Shown here one piece after another: positions 6,002 through 8,264 of a stretch of 8,264 nucleotides of DNA (position 1 is its first letter; each line of letters starts with the position of its first letter). Where the stretch lies: contig JBKPNV010000422.1 of assembly GCA_046732795.1 (NCBI GenBank), positions 1 through 8,264 on the forward strand, read 5' to 3'. A model generated the notes under the pieces. It did no database searches. It was not told the DNA's origin and saw nothing but the letters and a program-made list of their open reading frames with translations. Both the position numbers and the translations under genes were made by a program. Origin of the DNA: Gp6-AA40 sp046732795 (GTDB lineage Bacteria; Acidobacteriota; Vicinamibacteria; Vicinamibacterales; UBA2999).

Positions 6002-7027
6002 ATGCCGACTCGCAGTCTCATCCTGGTCGGGATCCTGGCGATCGCGGGGGCCATTGCGGTGCCGGCGTGTTATTCGCCGCCGCCTTCGACTGGCGCTTCG
6101 CCGACAACCGGGCGCACAGCATGGGGCGATCCGGATCTTCAAGGCGTCTGGAGGTACGAGGGCGCGATTCCATTGGAACGGCCCTCACAACTCGAGGGAC
6201 GCGACACGCTGACGGCGGAGGAAGTCGCCGCGCGAGAGCGAGTCGAGAAGGAGCAGGAAGCAAAGCGACTCGAAGGCGTCGAAGGCGCCGCCGTGGGCCG
6301 CCGGTCCATCGCGGAATCGCCGATTCGGGGTAACGAATACAACAGCTTCTGGCAGGATCACGGCCGGCCGCGACAGATCTCCAATCGCACGTCGCTCATC
6401 GTGGATCCACCCGACGGCCAGCTGCCGTTCACGCCAGACGCGAAGAAAGCAGAAGCACGCGCGGCGGCTCGCTACGGCGTGGGACCGTTCGAGTCCTATC
6501 TCGATCCCGATACTGGTGAGCGCTGCCTCACGGACGGTGTCACCGGCATGATGTGGCAGGGCCCAAACGGCGGCCACAATCGCATCGTGCAGAGTCCGGG
6601 ATATGTCACGATCCTGCACGAGGAGTATCGCGATCGGCGCGTCATCCCGGTAGACGGGCGCCCACACGGCTCCATCCGCCAGTGGTTCGGTGATGCGGTC
6701 GGTCGCTGGGAAGGCGACACCCTGGTCGTCGACACGACAAACTTCATCGACCGAACCAACTACGAATGGGCCAACATCTGGACGCGGCCGTCCGAGTCGT
6801 TGCACCTGATCGAGCGCTTCAAGCGCGCTGACCCGATGACGATCGAATACACCGTGACGGTCGAGGATCCGACGACGTTTACGCGTGCATGGACGGCGGT
6901 GATTCCGATCACGAAGCTGCCGGACGACACACAGATCTACGAGTACGCCTGTCACGAGGGGAACTACGCGATGCCGAACCTCCTGCGCGGTGGCCGCACC
7001 GATGCCGCCAGGACCTCATCGAGGTAA
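6002..7027 (+). CDS. secreted protein of the same family, divergent copy B
   Basis: Function unknown; a 341-residue paralogue of the proteins at 5075 and 7505. The start is secured by GGAG (5991-5994), seven bases before the ATG and two bases after the stop of copy A, so the two are surely co-transcribed. The N-terminus is a signal (hydrophobic 6-20). Cys23 in AVPACYS resembles a lipobox, but proline at -2 is atypical, so lipoprotein status is open. Motifs are GDPDLQGVWRYEG (42-54), a charged helical insert (about 70-95), DPDTGERCLTDGV (168-180), RIVQSPGYVTILHEE (194-208), VGRWEGDTLVVD (233-244), LHLIERF (267-273), YTVTVEDPTTFTRAW (283-297) and YEYACHE (313-319). Cys175 and Cys317 are 142 apart. 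It lacks the HSDALHVTERYT wording shared by A and C and carries WQGPNGGHNR (185-194) instead, marking a separate subfamily. Confidence 0.85.
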   Translation: MPTRSLILVGILAIAGAIAVPACYSPPPSTGASPTTGRTAWGDPDLQGVWRYEGAIPLERPSQLEGRDTLTAEEVAARERVEKEQEAKRLEGVEGAAVGRRSIAESPIRGNEYNSFWQDHGRPRQISNRTSLIVDPPDGQLPFTPDAKKAEARAAARYGVGPFESYLDPDTGERCLTDGVTGMMWQGPNGGHNRIVQSPGYVTILHEEYRDRRVIPVDGRPHGSIRQWFGDAVGRWEGDTLVVDTTNFIDRTNYEWANIWTRPSESLHLIERFKRADPMTIEYTVTVEDPTTFTRAWTAVIPITKLPDDTQIYEYACHEGNYAMPNLLRGGRTDAARTSSR

Positions 7028-7034
7028 GGGATCC

Positions 7035-7460
7035 ATGCGCACTACGCTTGTCACGCTGATCGCTGGCATCGCGCTGATGTTCGTCACGACGCGTGCGTCG
7101 GCGCATCATGCCTTCGCCGCCGAATTCGACTCGACCAAGCCGATAAAATTGCGCGGCACGGTCGTCAAGATGGAATGGATCAACCCGCACACCTGGATCC
7201 ATCTCGACGTCAAGACCCCGAAGGGCACGGTCGAACGCTGGATGATTGAAGGCGGTCCGCCCAATGCGCTGTACAGAAGGGGATTCACGCAGAAGTCGCT
7301 GCCGCAGGGCTCAGAGATCGTCGTCGAAGGTTACCGGGCGAAAGACGGATCGTTGCGGTGCAACGGTCGCGATTTGACCTTCGCGGACGGACGCCGTCTG
7401 TTCGTCGGGTCCTCCGGCACGGGCGCGCCGAAAGACGGACGCGACGCGGCAGAGAAGTGA
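7035..7460 (+). CDS. DUF6152 family exported protein
   Basis: A small exported protein of unknown function, 141 residues. The start at 7035 is preferred over 6990: AAGGG at 7026-7030 lies just before it, and the N-terminus (MRTTLVTLIAGIALMF) is then a proper signal peptide with cleavage after ASA (21-23). The mature protein begins HHAF, which could form an N-terminal metal site. The core AAEFDSTKPIKLRGTVVKMEWINPHTW-type segment (about 28-54), the PPNALYRRGF stretch, LPQGSEIVVEGYRAKDGS and DGRRLFVGSSG near the end match the DUF6152 pattern as I remember it. The spaced G-x-V and V-x-V-x-G strands suggest a small beta-barrel, possibly OB-like (inference). It lies seven bases after copy B, closing a three-gene operon, and in my recollection DUF6152 genes often sit beside PDLxGxW-type genes. 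Confidence 0.88.
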   Translation: MRTTLVTLIAGIALMFVTTRASAHHAFAAEFDSTKPIKLRGTVVKMEWINPHTWIHLDVKTPKGTVERWMIEGGPPNALYRRGFTQKSLPQGSEIVVEGYRAKDGSLRCNGRDLTFADGRRLFVGSSGTGAPKDGRDAAEK

Positions 7461-7476
7461 CGTGAGCGCTGCCGTC

Positions 7477-7498
7477 GCGCCGTCGGTTAACGACGCGC
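7477..7498. terminator. stem-loop between convergent genes (possible bidirectional terminator)
   Basis: GCGC (7477-7480) and GTCG (7482-7485) pair with CGAC (7491-7494) and GCGC (7495-7498) around a GTTAA loop, with one bulged C at 7481. CGCT (7467-7470) and AGCG (7499-7502) could extend it across an internal loop. It sits in the 44-bp gap between the convergent stops at 7460 and 7505, the expected place for a shared terminator. There is no T-run on either side, so termination strength is uncertain. Confidence 0.4.
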
Positions 7499-7504
7499 AG
7501 CGTG

Positions 7505-8264
7505 TCAGCGCCTGAAGGGGACGCCCTCTTTCAAGATCTTGGCGTAGTGCTCCATTTCGACGTTGTTCTCGGCGCACACGTACTCTTGGAGACGCGTCCC
7601 TTCCCTCAGCATCAAGGTGGTCTTGACGGTCCACGGTTCGGTAAACACGTTCGGGTCCTCCATCGTCACGACATAGTCGATCTGATCTTTGTCCACGCGC
7701 GTGTAGCGCTCTGTGACATGGAGCGCATCGGAATGATGCGTGCCTGTGCCAGTGAGCCAGCCTTTGTCGTTGAAGCCGACGACGTCCACGACGAGGGTGT
7801 CTCCCTCCCAGCGACCGACCGAATCTCCCATATATGTGGGACCAACATCGGTACGATGTTCGGCATTGAGCGGAATCACGCGGAACACGCTCATGTACTC
7901 GTGAAGAATCACGACCTGCGTCGGCGTCTGGACGATCTGAATCGGAAACAGACCCACGAGCGCCAGCCGTGGAACGCCGAGCGGAAGACACAGACCTGCC
8001 GGGTCGTCGATGCCGCGCTTGTTGAAGGATTCGAGGACGCGCGCAGTCGCCTCAGGCTTGTAGGGCGCGGGCGTGGTGATCACCTGTTGCGAGGCTGGAT
8101 TGACCGGCGCCGAGGTATCGAGGCCGGTGCCGCCGACGCCGAGACCGGAATTGGCCTCTTCCCATGTTCCGCGCCTGCCGTTGCCGCCCTGCCACACACC
8201 GGTCAGATCGGGCTTGCCATCGGCTGTGCGTGGGACCGTGCTGGACGCAGCAGCGGGCTTCGCG
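7505..8264 (-). CDS. secreted-family protein, copy C (5' end outside window)
   Basis: A third paralogue, convergent with the other two; 252 residues are visible and the start lies beyond base 8264. The frame stays open past the GTG at 8197, and the extra residues include TADGKPDLTGVWQGG (visible residues 13-27), the family's N-terminal motif, so 8197 is not the true start. The alanine-rich first residues (AKPAAASS) probably lie just after a signal peptide. Further motifs are DDPAGLCLPLGVPR (86-99), FPIQIVQTPTQVVILHEY (106-123), GDSVGRWEGDTLVVD (146-160), HHSDALHVTERYT (176-188), VVTMEDPNVFTEPW (198-211) and QEYVCAE (226-232). Cys92 and Cys230 are 138 apart, exactly as in copy A. It is closer to A than to B in the core motifs. 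Function unknown. Confidence 0.88.
   Translation of the reverse strand, partial: AKPAAASSTVPRTADGKPDLTGVWQGGNGRRGTWEEANSGLGVGGTGLDTSAPVNPASQQVITTPAPYKPEATARVLESFNKRGIDDPAGLCLPLGVPRLALVGLFPIQIVQTPTQVVILHEYMSVFRVIPLNAEHRTDVGPTYMGDSVGRWEGDTLVVDVVGFNDKGWLTGTGTHHSDALHVTERYTRVDKDQIDYVVTMEDPNVFTEPWTVKTTLMLREGTRLQEYVCAENNVEMEHYAKILKEGVPFRR

Noticed and set aside
4167..6142. 271- and 282-residue minus-strand frames opposite the propeller and copy A genes
   Set aside because: Arg-rich, low-complexity translations without signal peptides or motifs, overlapping well-supported genes. The one at 4167-4982 also crosses the repeat-bearing spacer.
7311..7991. 226-residue minus-strand frame overlapping both copy C and DUF6152
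   Set aside because: It runs through two genes on opposite strands and is Arg/Ser-rich. Copy C in the neighbouring frame carries all the family motifs.
1..8264. CRISPR array, tRNA/rRNA gene, insertion sequence or phage module
   Set aside because: No regularly spaced direct repeats, no recognisable tRNA or rRNA sequence, and no transposase, integrase or phage-like product in any frame.

Overview
The window is GC-rich, gene-dense bacterial chromosome. It carries two molybdenum-cofactor genes, an MFS transporter, an exported beta-propeller protein and a cluster of exported proteins of unknown function. The gene families (PDLxGxW-type secreted proteins next to a DUF6152 protein, a PQQ-like propeller) and the short GC-rich palindromes with a GGCTNNAGCC core, one of which reads as VRLKPDTTT, are what I associate with soil Acidobacteriota, probably Vicinamibacteria. 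That assignment rests on family recognition only; there is no rRNA or other marker gene here.

Layout. Bases 1-21 appear to be the first seven codons of a gene leaving the window on the minus strand, with a good Shine-Dalgarno and an extended -10 promoter. Bases 122-200 hold a run of perfect and wobble hairpins just after the end of moeA. Bases 206-2004 (minus) are moaB followed by moeA, the adenylylation and molybdate-insertion steps of molybdenum cofactor synthesis, separated by a small gap containing another palindrome. A 76-bp divergent intergenic region precedes an MFS transporter (2081-3430, plus) and then an exported PQQ-like beta-propeller protein (3525-4934, plus).

After a 140-bp repeat-bearing spacer (4935-5074) comes a tight three-gene plus-strand set: two divergent members of one secreted family (5075-5989 and 6002-7027) and a DUF6152 protein (7035-7460), with gaps of only 12 and 7 bp. 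A third family member lies convergently on the minus strand (7505 to the window end, 5' end missing), with a small stem-loop between the convergent stops.

How it fits together. moaB and moeA form one pathway, but no molybdoenzyme is in view. The 4935-8264 block looks like an envelope or periplasmic module: three paralogues sharing an N-terminal PDLxGxW motif, a GRWxGxTLVVD core and two conserved cysteines 138-142 residues apart, plus DUF6152. Its function is unknown, and it is the most promising undescribed system here. No CRISPR array, tRNA, rRNA or insertion sequence was seen.
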